NCBI GenBank assembly: GCA_000697055.1
Contig: JNDT01001184.1
Coordinates: forward strand, 1-15,273
Reading direction: 5' to 3'
DNA length: 15,273 nt
From: Saksenaea vasiformis B4078
Taxonomy: Eukaryota; Mucoromycota; Mucoromycetes; Mucorales; Saksenaeaceae
The position numbers and the translations under genes were made by a program. The notes beneath the pieces were generated by a model that searched no databases, was not told where the DNA came from, and worked only from the letters and a program-made list of their open reading frames with translations. Positions 1 to 9,235 of the stretch are shown piece after piece; positions within the stretch are counted from its first letter, which is position 1; every line of letters starts with the position of its first letter.

Positions 1-249
1 TTCCCCTGCTCCCCAAAGTGATCTCCCGATAGGCTTTGCTCATATTGCAAATTACTGTGAATGTTCGATGTTAACCTTATATGCATTAAACTATCTCGGC
101 TTCTATACCGATAATGAGCTTTAAGCGTTCGAGTAATTCCTTGGTAGCTTCCAAGTCGTCTTAGGCGGCAAGCACAACGATTTGATGTTAGCGGGTTCAT
201 GATCCATGGTATGCCCTAAAAAGTTACCAAGAAGGAGCAGCACCTTGTG

Positions 250-669
250 ACCAACAACTCTCATTGAGGTCAAGTTCACAGACGATGATCACTCCCAAAA
301 GCCCCTCAATGACGGCATCCAACGGGATAAGGAGGGCTTATATGGTGGAATACCATGATTCACCTTGAGGAACAACTGGTCAAAGTAATTCTCATGATCT
401 CCCCTTCGCCTTACAGGCAACAATGAGCCACTATGGAAAGGTTTTCCGGGGAGGATTATATGTAGAACCTGGAACAGAGATCTTTGAAGGACAGGCCGCT
501 GTTATCCTAGATGTCTCTGACGACAAAAACCATGATTACTTGGGCCTAACTGGATTCATCCAACTAGACGCCTGGGACATCCCAGCCACATCTAAGGGAG
601 ACCCACCGATTTGCCGGGACTGTCGTAAAGAGGAACATGCCAAGTCCCTATGCCCAGATACGGATTTCG
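250..669 (+). pseudogene. Decayed LINE-like ORF1 (gag-like) fragment with CCHC zinc knuckle
   Basis: This is a broken piece of a retrotransposon nucleic-acid-binding protein. From 251 one frame reads PTTLIEVKFTDDDHSQ, typical of the beta-strand region before the knuckle in such proteins. The frame changes between about 350 and 361, then continues HLEEQLVK (361-384). After 417 it reads ATMSHYGKVFRGGLYVEPG and ends in CRDCRKEEHAKSLC (about 612-653), a textbook C-x2-C-x4-H-x4-C zinc knuckle. Between 385 and 416 lies a GT..AG interval of 32 nt that would restore the frame if spliced; it is too short for a confident intron. In LINE ORF1 proteins this region binds the element RNA. No reverse transcriptase is visible nearby. 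The coding signal stops where repeat copy A begins. The family assignment rests on motif order and resemblance to Mucoromycota elements; an LTR-element gag is the alternative. Confidence 0.55.
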
Positions 670-918
670 GTTCGTTTGTTTGGTATTTGACAGGCAGGAA
701 AACTTTTGAGACTCTTCTTTATTTGGTTATGAAAGTAAGAGATGATTACATATGTTTACGCATCTGTCTTATTATTGTTCTACTCATTCAGAGATTGTGA
801 TCTTGGCCCTGGTCAGTGGATCTGTGTTCCTGAGGTGGACTTGACTTTGGATATAATGCCGATCTTTAGATGTGGGTCTATGTCCTCATACGTGACCTAT
901 ACGACATCAGAGCCCGCA
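662..918 (+). repeat. Dispersed repeat, copy A
   Basis: A block of about 255 bp that recurs in inverted orientation at 10505-10772. Both copies share TTTGTTTGGTA..ATTTGACAG near the start, GGTTATGAAAG, TTATTATTGTTCTACTCATT, TCCTGAG, CTATGTCCTCATA and GTGACCTAT in the same order with few indels. By eye about three quarters of the bases match. The block starts roughly TGTTTGG and ends near AGCCC..CA, which would suit a solo LTR, but no target-site duplication is visible. It begins directly after the zinc knuckle of the ORF1 fragment, so it either interrupted that gene or belongs to the same element. Confidence 0.7.
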
Positions 919-2264
919 ATCTTAGGTGCCATATCTAACCTCTCCAAGGGATGAGCTATAGTGAAGCCATCGATCATTACCTCGAAACCGTCACACCTGC
1001 TATCATACTAAAATCTCGTCAGGATCGACTTGTATCTGCTAAATCTGTCTAACTGGATCACATTTCATGGAGACTAACGGATAGAATATCTCGGACACAG
1101 TTATATTAAACAGTAGCATTTATGTGCATGACATATCCGTTGAAAATGTAGCTCTGAGCGCTGTTTGACAAATATCCTTGTATGGCTAGAGCGCCTAGAC
1201 CAAATATAATTAACGAAACTGGGAAGTGGCACCTTCTATTGGAGGAAAAACCAGAGCTCTACCGTCGTACGTTGTACAGGTTTCAGAAGGCTTAGCGTCT
1301 ATCGAAATGATTAGCGCTGTTATTCCTAGATCCTTGATACGTTCCCTTATGTAGCTTCGAGATAAAAATTGCTCTGTTTTGCAGGTCATGAGATTTGAGT
1401 CACTGCTAAATATCAATTCCTTGACTTTCTTTTACAGCCTGTGACGCTATATGACACATAATAAGCCGTTTTACTCTGTTGAAACCTATCATAGTTAAAC
1501 TCTACAGGCATTATGCATGATACTTTGTCGATTTACTTGCTAATTTGCTACAGGCATTGGACTTCTATTGCTCATTAATAGGATATTTAGGCAAATACGT
1601 TTATCAAGGATCCTCGACTAAGTTCTTCTTGGTGGGATTCATGGTGAGTCCCGTGGAGGAGTTGCACGTCTGGATTTGTCTATTTTCGGATTTACTTATT
1701 ATGAAGTAAGCATTTCCAATTGCGGGGATACCATACTGGTAAACGATACTCCTTATCGGCACAGTTAGCATTACTTGGCTCCGTCTCTGTTCCGAAAAAA
1801 AAAAAGGCTCTTCAGACAATATCTGTGGCTAGAGCAATCTCGAGATCTGCGTCCTACAAATGTAAAAATAGACAATTACATTCTCCACGAGATTATGGCT
1901 TTCGACAACTACCATTCTCAAATGAGAGAGCCGTCTATTTGTCATTCGTGACAGAGCTGTAAATGTAGGGAAATGGTTGGGTGGACGTCGAAATCCAAAG
2001 TCTGTTCTATTAAGCATGTGGGTATTCCTTTACTAGAGAAGAGTGTTGCTGTAACAAAGCCACGTTATTTCCAATTCTCATATGATGGAATCCTGATATT
2101 CATTTGTGTGCTACGTTACCACGTATGCGTAGAGGTAGTGGCTCAGTCACTTGTGGATGACCATGGAGGAGAGGTATGATCTCACATTATATGCCTTACA
2201 GGTGACCGTACGCGCCACCGGAGCTAGGGACTTTGTACGTGTAATCCTCAACGTCAAGGAAACT
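919..2264. other. Gene-poor stretch upstream of the protease
   Basis: No convincing gene is seen. Open frames are short and lack recognisable domains. A minus-strand frame at 1210-1416 contains a fluent-looking run (SYIRERIKDLGITALIISID, then VFPPIEG) ending in a stop, which could be a last exon or relic of an unknown gene, but nothing upstream of it on that strand extends it. The last few hundred bases must contain the protease promoter. Confidence 0.4.
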
Positions 2265-2272
2265 TATATAAG
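2265..2272 (+). promoter_or_regulatory. TATA box of the aspartic protease gene
   Basis: TATATAAG lies 45 nt before the ATG at 2317, a normal place for a core promoter giving a very short 5' leader in a fungal gene. No specific activator site was identified. Confidence 0.55.
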
Positions 2273-2316
2273 CCTCTGGACTTCGGTGCTCATTATCTCC
2301 ATCCACTTGTTTGATA

Positions 2317-3538
2317 ATGAAACTGGTCGCAAATATCGCTGCGCTCTTTGCCATCACTGCATTCGTACCTATCAGAGGTGCTCCTGTTCAGAACAACGAA
2401 AGACATATCTGTATCCCTCTTACAGCCAACCGCCATTCTGCTATCGATACGGCTGCTGCTATTCGCTATAGCCGCGCCAAGTATGCAAAATTTAATACTC
2501 GTGCTTCTTCTGGCTCTACCGTTGTCTCGATGACAGACTACCAAAATGATTTATTGTACTATGGTGAAGTGGAAGTTGGCACTCCCGCACAAAAATTCAA
2601 GGTTCAATTTGACACTGGTTCCTCTGATTTCTGGCTTGGTAAGGGTTTTCGAGCGTGATAGCATCACTTATGCATCTCTTTTAAAAAAAAATTCAGCATC
2701 TACCCTTTGTACGAATTGTGGCTCCAAGAGGAACGCTTTTGATGCTTCCAAATCCAGTACCTATCAGAAAGATGGTCGTCCTTGGCACATTGAATATGAA
2801 GACAAGTCGACTGCTAGCGGAATACTTGGCATCGATACGCTTACACTTGGCGGCTTTGCAATCAAAAATCAAACTGTTGAGCTCGCTCAAAACGTTACTG
2901 GCAATATTGGACCGGTCGATGGTCTCCTCGGCCTTGCATTCGATACAGCTACTACGGTCCATGGTGTCAAGACGCCCGTCGATAATTTGATTTCTCAAAA
3001 GCTTATTGACAAGCCCATCTTTGGCGCTTACTTTGGCAAAGCTTCGAATGGTGGAGGAGGAGAGCTCATCTTTGGCGGCTACAATCCTGATCACATTAAC
3101 GGTGAGCTTACTACTGTACCTGTTGTCAAGGGAACCGGCGCGTATACGGTGGTTGTTGAATCTCTCAACGTCGCTGACAGGAAAGTAGAAGGATCCTTTT
3201 ACAGCGTCCTTGACACTGGCAGTACAGCTCTGGGATTCCCCAACGACATTGCTACAAAGATTGCTGAGGCTTATGGCGCTACGGATGTTGGCGAGGGTTT
3301 CTACACGATTGATTGCGACAAATCCAAAGTTCAATCTCTTGCATTCACATTATCCGGCAAGCAGTTTTATGTTCCTGCAGATTCGCTCGTGTTGCCCAGT
3401 GTGGATGGCCAATGTCAAGCTGCCTTCATCTCCAGTAATACATCGTTTGCTATCCTTGGCGACACTTTTTTGAAGAACAACTATGTCGTTTTCAATCAGG
3501 TGGTACCCGAGGTCCAAATTGCTCCTGCAAAGCATTGA
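2317..3538 (+). CDS. Secreted pepsin-like aspartic protease (rhizopuspepsin type, family A1)
   Basis: An acid endopeptidase made as a preproenzyme and secreted to digest external protein. Two exons, 2317-2638 and 2697-3538, are split by a 58-nt intron (GTAAGG..TTCAG) and give 387 residues, the usual length for this family. A hydrophobic signal peptide covers residues 1 to about 22 (MKLVANIAALFAITAFVPIR). The propeptide runs to about residue 70, and mature sequence starts near SMTDYQND. Catalytic aspartates are D99 (DTGSSDFW) and D280 (DTGSTALG). Cysteine pairs are C112-C115 (CTNC) and C314-C347. NxS/T sites include N166, N173 and N355. The C-terminus, with GDTFLKNNYVVFNQ, is characteristic of Mucorales enzymes. 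The ATG at 2317 is chosen because it starts the signal peptide directly; the intron join restores WLASTLCTNC. Oddity: the flap reads Y141-E-D-K-S where the family has Y-G-D-G-S or similar. Otherwise it looks intact and functional. Confidence 0.95.
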
Positions 3539-3849
3539 AGCGAGAGGCTTCTTCTCTATAAAACAAACTTGTATATGATTGCTACTTATATTACTGCGCT
3601 AGATACAATAAGGCTTTTCATATCTCTTTTTCCGAGTCTCTATTGATAAAAGTTGTGTACTAAACAAGTGCAAGCTTAATTGTTAGTCGTATTGTTGATC
3701 TTGCTACGAAGGTTTATTCTACCGTGTTGTATGCCAAAGAAAAAAGAGTCGTGCTTTTATAGAAATACAAGTCAGATCAAGAGAGTCATTCTGGTTGGAT
3801 GGCCGATCTTGTCGCATGATGCGATCTATTCTTTCCTGAGCTCAAGTAC
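3539..3849. other. 3' flank of the protease, no gene seen
   Basis: AT-rich sequence with several weak polyadenylation-like words (for example AATAAG near 3608). A perfect short palindrome TCGCAT-G-ATGCGA lies near 3812-3824. No coding region is supported here. Confidence 0.4.
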
Positions 3850-4200
3850 TTAACGGGACTTCCCGAAGAAAAGAGTTATTCTACGCGATGCTGTTCCTGT
3901 ATGTCCGCGGATCATTGAGACATCGCAGCCATTGAGGAGCACGAGGATGTTGGCATGTTGGTGTAGAAATTCTCTAATCTGAGCAGCAAAAGTCGAGTGT
4001 GGCGAAATCTTTGTTGTCCTGGTTCCTTAGGACGAGATCCCAGTCTTTGGGATTGCTGCCATCTACTAGTCTGAAGGCGCTGCAGAACCTGACGTTCCTG
4101 GCGTGGACGCGGAGACAGCTGTCTTCCGATAGGGATTTCGACACGCGGAGGCCGAGTTCGCGTGGCTTGCTGTTGTTTCGTGATTCTTCTATGTTCGATC
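3850..4200 (-). pseudogene. Unrecognised minus-strand coding remnant with a frameshift
   Basis: I do not recognise this protein. On the minus strand one frame from about 4190 to 3975 reads fluently (for example VHARNVRFCSAFRLVDGSNP, then DWDLVLRNQDNKDF). It then runs into a stop, while a shifted frame takes over at AAQIREFLHQHANILVLLNG and continues through SMIRGHTGTASRRITLFF to a TAA at 3850-3852. Removing one T from the TTTT run near 3980 would join the two frames, so it looks like the C-terminal part of a gene broken by a single-base change, or by a sequencing error. The composition resembles a soluble protein. No start codon or upstream exon is clear. It could be part of a mobile element or of a host gene family. 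Confidence 0.35.
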
Positions 4201-4204
4201 TCCC

Positions 4205-4453
4205 ATGTATCTCCCACGATACCTTTCCTTGTGGCAAGAATGCAGCAATAGAGGCAATGCCCAAAACACAAACTCGAAAACAACTACATTTGACGCCACC
4301 AACAGACCATACACAACTTATACATTCGGGCGCGACGAACCAATCCAAGTCCAACACCCGCAGGTAAGCCGTCCAGCGTTGAAGATGCCCATAGATTCAA
4401 TAGCGGCAAGGAACGCTTTTCGTTGGATTATCCAAAAGATAGACGCTTTATGA
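4205..4453 (+). other. Weak open frame, possible exon of unknown protein
   Basis: An 82-codon frame whose middle (TTTFDATNRPYTTYTFGRDE, then PIQVQHPQ) reads like natural protein and stops being fluent exactly at a good 5' splice word, CAG|GTAAGC near 4362. There is no recognised domain and no convincing partner exon. It lies opposite the upstream end of the minus-strand remnant, so at most one of the two is likely to be real. Confidence 0.15.
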
Positions 4454-5233
4454 CTGTTACAACAATTTCTGGACCAGTTCTACCCACAAGGGTGGACACG
4501 GTTTTGCTTCATGTATAAGTCGCTGAAAAGATTTGAAGTGGATGCTTAGATTTGCGGCCTTTAACTTGTTCGCACGATAGTACATGGGGGAAAAGCCGAT
4601 CTTGTATAAACGTACATCTCTTTGTTTTGGCGGGAACAAACCTCCCTGAGGGTATAAGCGTGCTTTTCTTTATGTACATATCTATAAATGCATTACCGAC
4701 TTCTAGTCGGTCAGTATAAAAATCATACGACGACAGTTTTCATTATACGAAGGACAGGGTCATTGAAGAATTTAAGGGATAAAATAAGACAATGGGATGA
4801 GAGACCTCAGCCTATCCAGAATGGTCTTTTCTTTCAATGAAAATGGTCCAATTCGTTTATCTATAAACACTGATGGAGCGGGACTATACTCTGTGATTGT
4901 GCAAGAAACCTGAATTCTGCTCCTGGAACCAGTCATCCTTCCTCACGTCCTTTTAAGGCAGTACTTCCATTATATCAGTTGATAGAAAATTTGGAGAAAT
5001 GCATTGTACAAAGGAACTAGAGTACCACCACTCTTGGTGTCTTTATGGTGCTCTATTTGTTGTCTGTGCTCAAGACATTTCAGATCCTTTTATGGTAGCT
5101 GAACAGAACACAATGAGTGGAATACAATCAAGTATCTGGGTTCCAAATATCCGGAGACTGCTTCATCACTAGCCAGATATATCACGTACGATAAACCATT
5201 CTACACACAATGATAAATGAGAAAAGTTCTTGA
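4454..5233. other. Intergenic region upstream of the unknown large gene
   Basis: No gene is supported. It contains a perfect 7-bp hairpin ACCGACT-TCT-AGTCGGT at 4695-4711 and scattered AT-rich words. Short frames near 4860 vaguely recall an RNase H motif but break at once. Confidence 0.4.
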
Positions 5234-5240
5234 TATATAA
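5234..5240 (+). promoter_or_regulatory. TATA box of the unknown large gene
   Basis: TATATAA lies 51 nt before the ATG at 5285, the same arrangement as in the protease gene. This supports 5285 as the true start. Confidence 0.45.
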
Positions 5241-5284
5241 TGTATTGATTTCTCGCTGTTTGTTTGCTTCCCCATCATATCAGT

Positions 5285-8200
5285 ATGTTTCAGGAATCGC
5301 ATCCCAACCTCTCACCACAATTGCTGCAAACATTTAATCATATACTCCACATAGTCCGGCAACGCTTGTCAGAAAGCCATGTCGATGCTCGCAATTTGAT
5401 CTCTGTTGTTACTGCTCTTATGGCTCCAGCAGATGTCGAGACTTCACTTCCATTGTTGCTTAGGCTTACCGAGCAGTCATTTACAGTAAGCAACCAAGAG
5501 CTACAGGCTGCATTGTCGGTATACGTCTCTGATGAAGATGACGAGCCAATGAATGATGCGGCTTTTTATATACGTTCTGTTCAACTCACTGGAGATGAGG
5601 CTGTTCGCTTACTGGAAGAGTATCACACACGATACTACGATCCTGATTTCTTCCCTGAAACCTCTGCCAATGTTCAAGACCTAGATGAAGTGTTCTTCCG
5701 TTACGTAGGATACACCTCGGAAAGCACTCCACTTGAGCGGCTTGCTCAAGATCTTCGTTCTACTATGTCACGTTTCTCGAATTTTTCGGCCACAATGCAG
5801 GATATGTATCCGCAGAAGCAGTATACGGTATTCGATATACCTCAGTTAACGATGCCAGGAGGGAACGAACAAACCCAGCAACGTACCATGGTCGACAATG
5901 TGGAGACAGTACTTATCCATATCTTTGGACGACATGTGATCTTGAACTCGCAACCAGGAGGCTACTATTCCAGCTTCATCCCTTCAGATCAGGACATGAC
6001 GACTGTGGAATCATTGCAGATGGAGCAAGTACGATCCTATGTCCTGTCGCTCCTACCTCATCAGCATCAACAAGTAACGCCACAGATGCAAATGATCCGG
6101 GATTCAGTCGAGAACATTTACCGTCACTATCGCACTCAACTGGGAACCGTAGATCATACTGCTTCGAATACAGTTACGGAAGACCATCTTCCGTTCTATG
6201 CGAGCCGAGCCCTCCCGCTTCCTGGATGTCTTGTGTCAGGACACACGCCATTTGCCATACTAGCTGATGTCATCAGTCAAGAAGACTTCCAGCAGCTGCG
6301 AAACTTCTTCCTTGGTAGCCGCTCTGGTGCGTTAACTTCAGATCTCATAAAACTTGGCGCTTTTGGCCATCAGTATCCAAATGGATCAATCGATTCCAAT
6401 GTCGAGGTTTCGTTTCTAGACCTTTGGCCTACCCGGGTGCTAGGACACGATGATTTGCATATCAACGCAGCATCAGAAGTACTCAAAGCGCTCAATCCCT
6501 TGATCATTGCTACACTTGGTTTTCATCCCGCTGCAGTGTCTTACTCTAATTTTCACGGCCGGTAAGCTGAAAGTTCAAACCTATGTTGAATTTTGTTCTA
6601 AACTTTGACCTATTTAAGATATTCATTGGAAAAAACGGAATACCCGACACTCATAGGCGAGCCGTTCCTGACCAACTATGACTCCAATTTTTCATATGAA
6701 GACGCGGTGGAAGGCAGCGAACCAGAGCATTATTGGGCTATAGCGGTCCCGCATATACATCCTGGTGCTGCACAGTATGGATCCGTAGATCCAAGGACCC
6801 TACGATTCCTGTACTGGTGCTGGGTTCGTCTTTTACTTGTGGTAGATACATGCCTGGAGATGTTACACCAACATAGGATCACCTTCGTGCCAGGGACCAA
6901 AGCCTTTGCACAGGAATTACTGCAGCGCAGCCAAACTCGTGAACAATTGGCCGACATACCATCCATACTAGCTGGCGCAAGACAGGGTCTATCTGAGTTA
7001 TGGGATACTGCATCCGGTAAGTTTTCCGCTCCTGAATTGATGAATACTATAACTTATTGCCTCGAGCATAGAACGGCGAAATAGAGCTCGACGCCGGCTT
7101 GGCGACGAGTACATAGGTGCATGGACCTCAAGTGAACGATCCCAGCACAATCGAGAGATCCTAATGGAAAGAATGCAGTGCATCGGTTATGTCACGGGAG
7201 GGCGGCGTTCCGCAGAAAGGCGACGGCAAGCGTTGACATTGTATCGATATAATCATGCATCTTTACGCTGTTGGCCTGGCTACAGGGACGTGAACACATG
7301 GACAGAGTGGTTTTCAGATCAAAGAACAGGATCTTCGGTTCTGCACCTTACCATGCGTCAAGCGTAGATTCACAGCACAGAGCCGATCGCTTCTTTAACA
7401 AGAGAGCAGACTTATCTAGTGCGACAAATAGGCATTCCACCCCCCGAAGCGACGGATGAATCATGGATGGAGATTCCCCATGAACAACAAGCTGCGCTAA
7501 ACCGCAGAGCAGCACTTATGCGATCGGGATTACCCGCCGACTTTTTCAGTTCTGATAATCAGCGGAGGCGTTCTCGAGCTCGTGCGACGGCTATACCCTA
7601 CATGGAGGTGATGGAGGGAAGGGAGATCAGAATCCAGAGCAATGGACGCTTCGTACTGAACTGGCTAGACGGAAATCAGGAGATAGGTTTCCGTCTTTGG
7701 ATCAATACATCAAGCGTCCGGCGGGAGGTTATCGATGCTCAAACGTGGCGAGTAAGGTTCGTCCCGGAAGGTATCAATGTAGTTAATGACCACGGCATGA
7801 TACTCGATACAGTCAGCCTTGACCGGATAAGAAATCAACCACAAGCAGATGATTTAGAACGTATGTGGCGCTCCGAACGTGAGAGGATTGCAGAGCTACG
7901 AAATGACACAAGATTTCATCGCACACCTGAGGCGGTTGTAGTAATTCCCCTTCCTACGAGTACAGCGCAGGACGTGAGGCCAAGCGTACCATCAGAACCA
8001 AGCCCAGGTCTCCAGACGAGCGCTGCACAGGAAGAACACGGAGTGATATCAAGTGTACCGCATACGCGAAGGCGTCTCCAAACGCGTGCAGTGCAGGAAT
8101 TGCTGAGAAGTATACCACCGGTTCCAAGTTGGCTTCTTCGGATGCATGCAGCCCAGGAAGAACGCGAAGTAAGGCCAAGCGTACCATCAGAACAAAGTCA

Positions 8201-8510
8201 GGCTCCGCAGACAAGTGTGGCACAGGAAGAACACAGAGTGACATCAAATGTACCGCGTACACAGCGTCGTCTCCAAACGCGTGCAGTGCAGGAATTGCTG
8301 AGAAGCATACCACCGGTTCCAAGTTGGCTTCTTCGGATACATGCAGCCCAGGAAGAACGCGAAGTAAGGCCAAGCGTACCATCAGAACAAAGTCAGGCTC
8401 CGCAGACAAGTGTGGCACAGGAAGAACACGGAGTGATATCAAGTGTATCGCGTACACAACGTCGTCTCCAAACGCGTGCAGTGCGGGAATTACAGAGAAC
8501 GGTGCCATAA
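5285..8510 (+). CDS. Unknown large protein with C-terminal higher-order repeat; possible UDG-like core
   Basis: Function unknown. Exons are about 5285-6561, 6619-7016, 7072-7289 (or to 7337) and 7410-8510, giving 997 (or 1013) residues. Introns 1 (GTAAGC..TTTAAG, branch TCTAAAC) and 2 (GTAAGT..CATAG) are clear. Intron 3 is inferred because an in-frame TAG at 7365-7367 must be removed; TTTAAC..GCAG at 7409 is a good acceptor, while the donor GTGAAC or GTTCTG is weak. Residues 1-310 are helical-looking with an acidic patch (DEDDE). Residues 319-480 hold FAILADVISQEDF, then EVSFLDLWP, then ALNPLIIATLG, then AVPHIHPGA. This order resembles the uracil-DNA glycosylase-like fold (inference; no proven catalytic residue). 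Residues 560-610 are Arg-rich (ERRNRARRR, GGRRSAERRR), perhaps for nucleic acid binding. Residues 817-997 are a repeat array. It ends about 75 bp before a polyadenylation signal. An unspliceable TAG would make it a pseudogene. Confidence 0.7.
7965..8510 (+). repeat. Coding higher-order tandem repeat, three A-B-C triplets (195-bp period)
   Basis: Nine monomers of 20, 22, 20, 23, 22, 20, 23, 22 and 9 residues cover residues 817-997 exactly. Type A begins AQEEREVRPSVPSEQSQ, type B AQEEH.V.S.VP.T.RRLQTRA, type C VQELLRSIPPVPSWLLR. All share a core of AQE-x(3-5)-V-x3-VP, so the triplet itself grew from a monomer of about 66 bp. The second and third triplets are nearly identical over 195 bp (for example 8141 and 8336 are equivalent). 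The period is a multiple of three, so the frame is kept. The last monomer is truncated by the stop codon. Confidence 0.92.
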
Positions 8511-8585
8511 TAGAAATTTGAGAGATTTTCTCCACATGAGGACGGGATGGGCGGGATAACACACAAGTCAATAGTATAAATTTTG

Positions 8586-8591
8586 AATAAA
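8586..8591 (+). terminator. Polyadenylation signal of the unknown large gene
   Basis: A perfect AATAAA lies about 75 nt after the stop codon at 8508-8510, in AT-rich sequence, on the right strand and at a normal distance. Confidence 0.55.
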
Positions 8592-8639
8592 CATTGGCAT
8601 CAAATATATATCTTCATACGTTCAGGTAGAATAATTTTG

Positions 8640-9040
8640 CGTTGGGAAGCGATGAGCTTTTGCGCAGGTAGTAGTTCATTTTACTTTGACCCAAGGAATA
8701 CTTTGCGCCTGGATGACCTGACGTTTGCACTAAGGTGCCTCGATGATGGTTTCTAGGTATCCCATCGGAAGGAGTAAAATCTCTCGCGATGAGGAGAGTT
8801 TTCATTGAAGCAACAACACCGTCTTTGTGTTAAGAAGTTTTAGTGATGGTTTTTCAATATACCACAGGATGGCGTGTCAACGTCTCGAAATAAGTAATAC
8901 ATTCCCTTACGACAAGAACATCATTTTTGCAGTAAGTCGTCTCAGTGATGGGTTTCTCAAGATCCTGTCAGATGCAGTAAAGGTGTCTCGAGGTAAGAAT
9001 ATGTTCATCCAGAATGATCCATATTTAAAGGCACACGTGA
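8640..9040. repeat. Degenerate 100-bp tandem repeat, 3-4 units
   Basis: Units are aligned on the word GTGATGGTTTCTCAA: CGATGATGGTTTCTAGG (8741), AGTGATGGTTTTTCAA (8842) and AGTGATGGGTTTCTCAA (8944). Each is followed about 35 bp later by TCTCG-A/C-G/A and about 85 bp later by a T-rich word leading into TAAG. Spacings are 100 and 102 bp. A weaker unit seems to lie before the first (GCGATGAGCTTTT, 8650). The last two units are open in one plus-strand frame (about 34 residues each, with LSDGF/FSDGF in phase), so this may be a relic of a repeated protein domain. I do not recognise that domain. Confidence 0.5.
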
Positions 9041-9235
9041 ATCATTTTTAAATTCTTTGGCTCTTTTTTTCAAAAAGACATTGCGGCTAAGGATGTCAGC
9101 TTATATATATACAGGGTTACTCATGTTTTTATGTCCATTCTTTAGCCTGCATGACTTCTGTCCCGAACCGTCTCAGCTGCGGCGTGGCCCCTTGTTCACC
9201 ACCAGGTAAGTAAATCTTGTCACACGCAGCCTCCC

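Noticed and set aside
662..918. Copy A as a definite solo LTR
   Set aside because: TG..CA-like ends are suggestive, but flanking duplications are absent at both copies, so the class is left open.
1210..1416. Minus-strand 68-codon frame with fluent residues
   Set aside because: No family recognised, no promoter or partner exon. Noted only in the description of the gene-poor stretch.
2693..3334. A 213-codon minus-strand open frame
   Set aside because: It is the antisense shadow of the aspartic protease exon 2, which has clear catalytic motifs.
3999..4367. Plus-strand 122-codon frame and overlapping minus-strand frames
   Set aside because: The plus frame is low-complexity and Ser/Arg-rich without domains. 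The minus-strand pair of frames reads better as protein.
4860..5120. Possible Ty3/Gypsy RNase H relic (a TDGAG word followed by VIVQE)
   Set aside because: Only one short motif fits; the expected following blocks (TDH and the conserved E/Y positions) are not present in any frame.
7954..8571. A 205-codon minus-strand open frame and a 130-codon plus-strand frame (8129-8521) over the repeat array
   Set aside because: The repeat period is a multiple of three and stop-free in several frames, so long shadow frames are expected. The 7410-8510 frame continues a longer gene and its monomer structure fits exactly.
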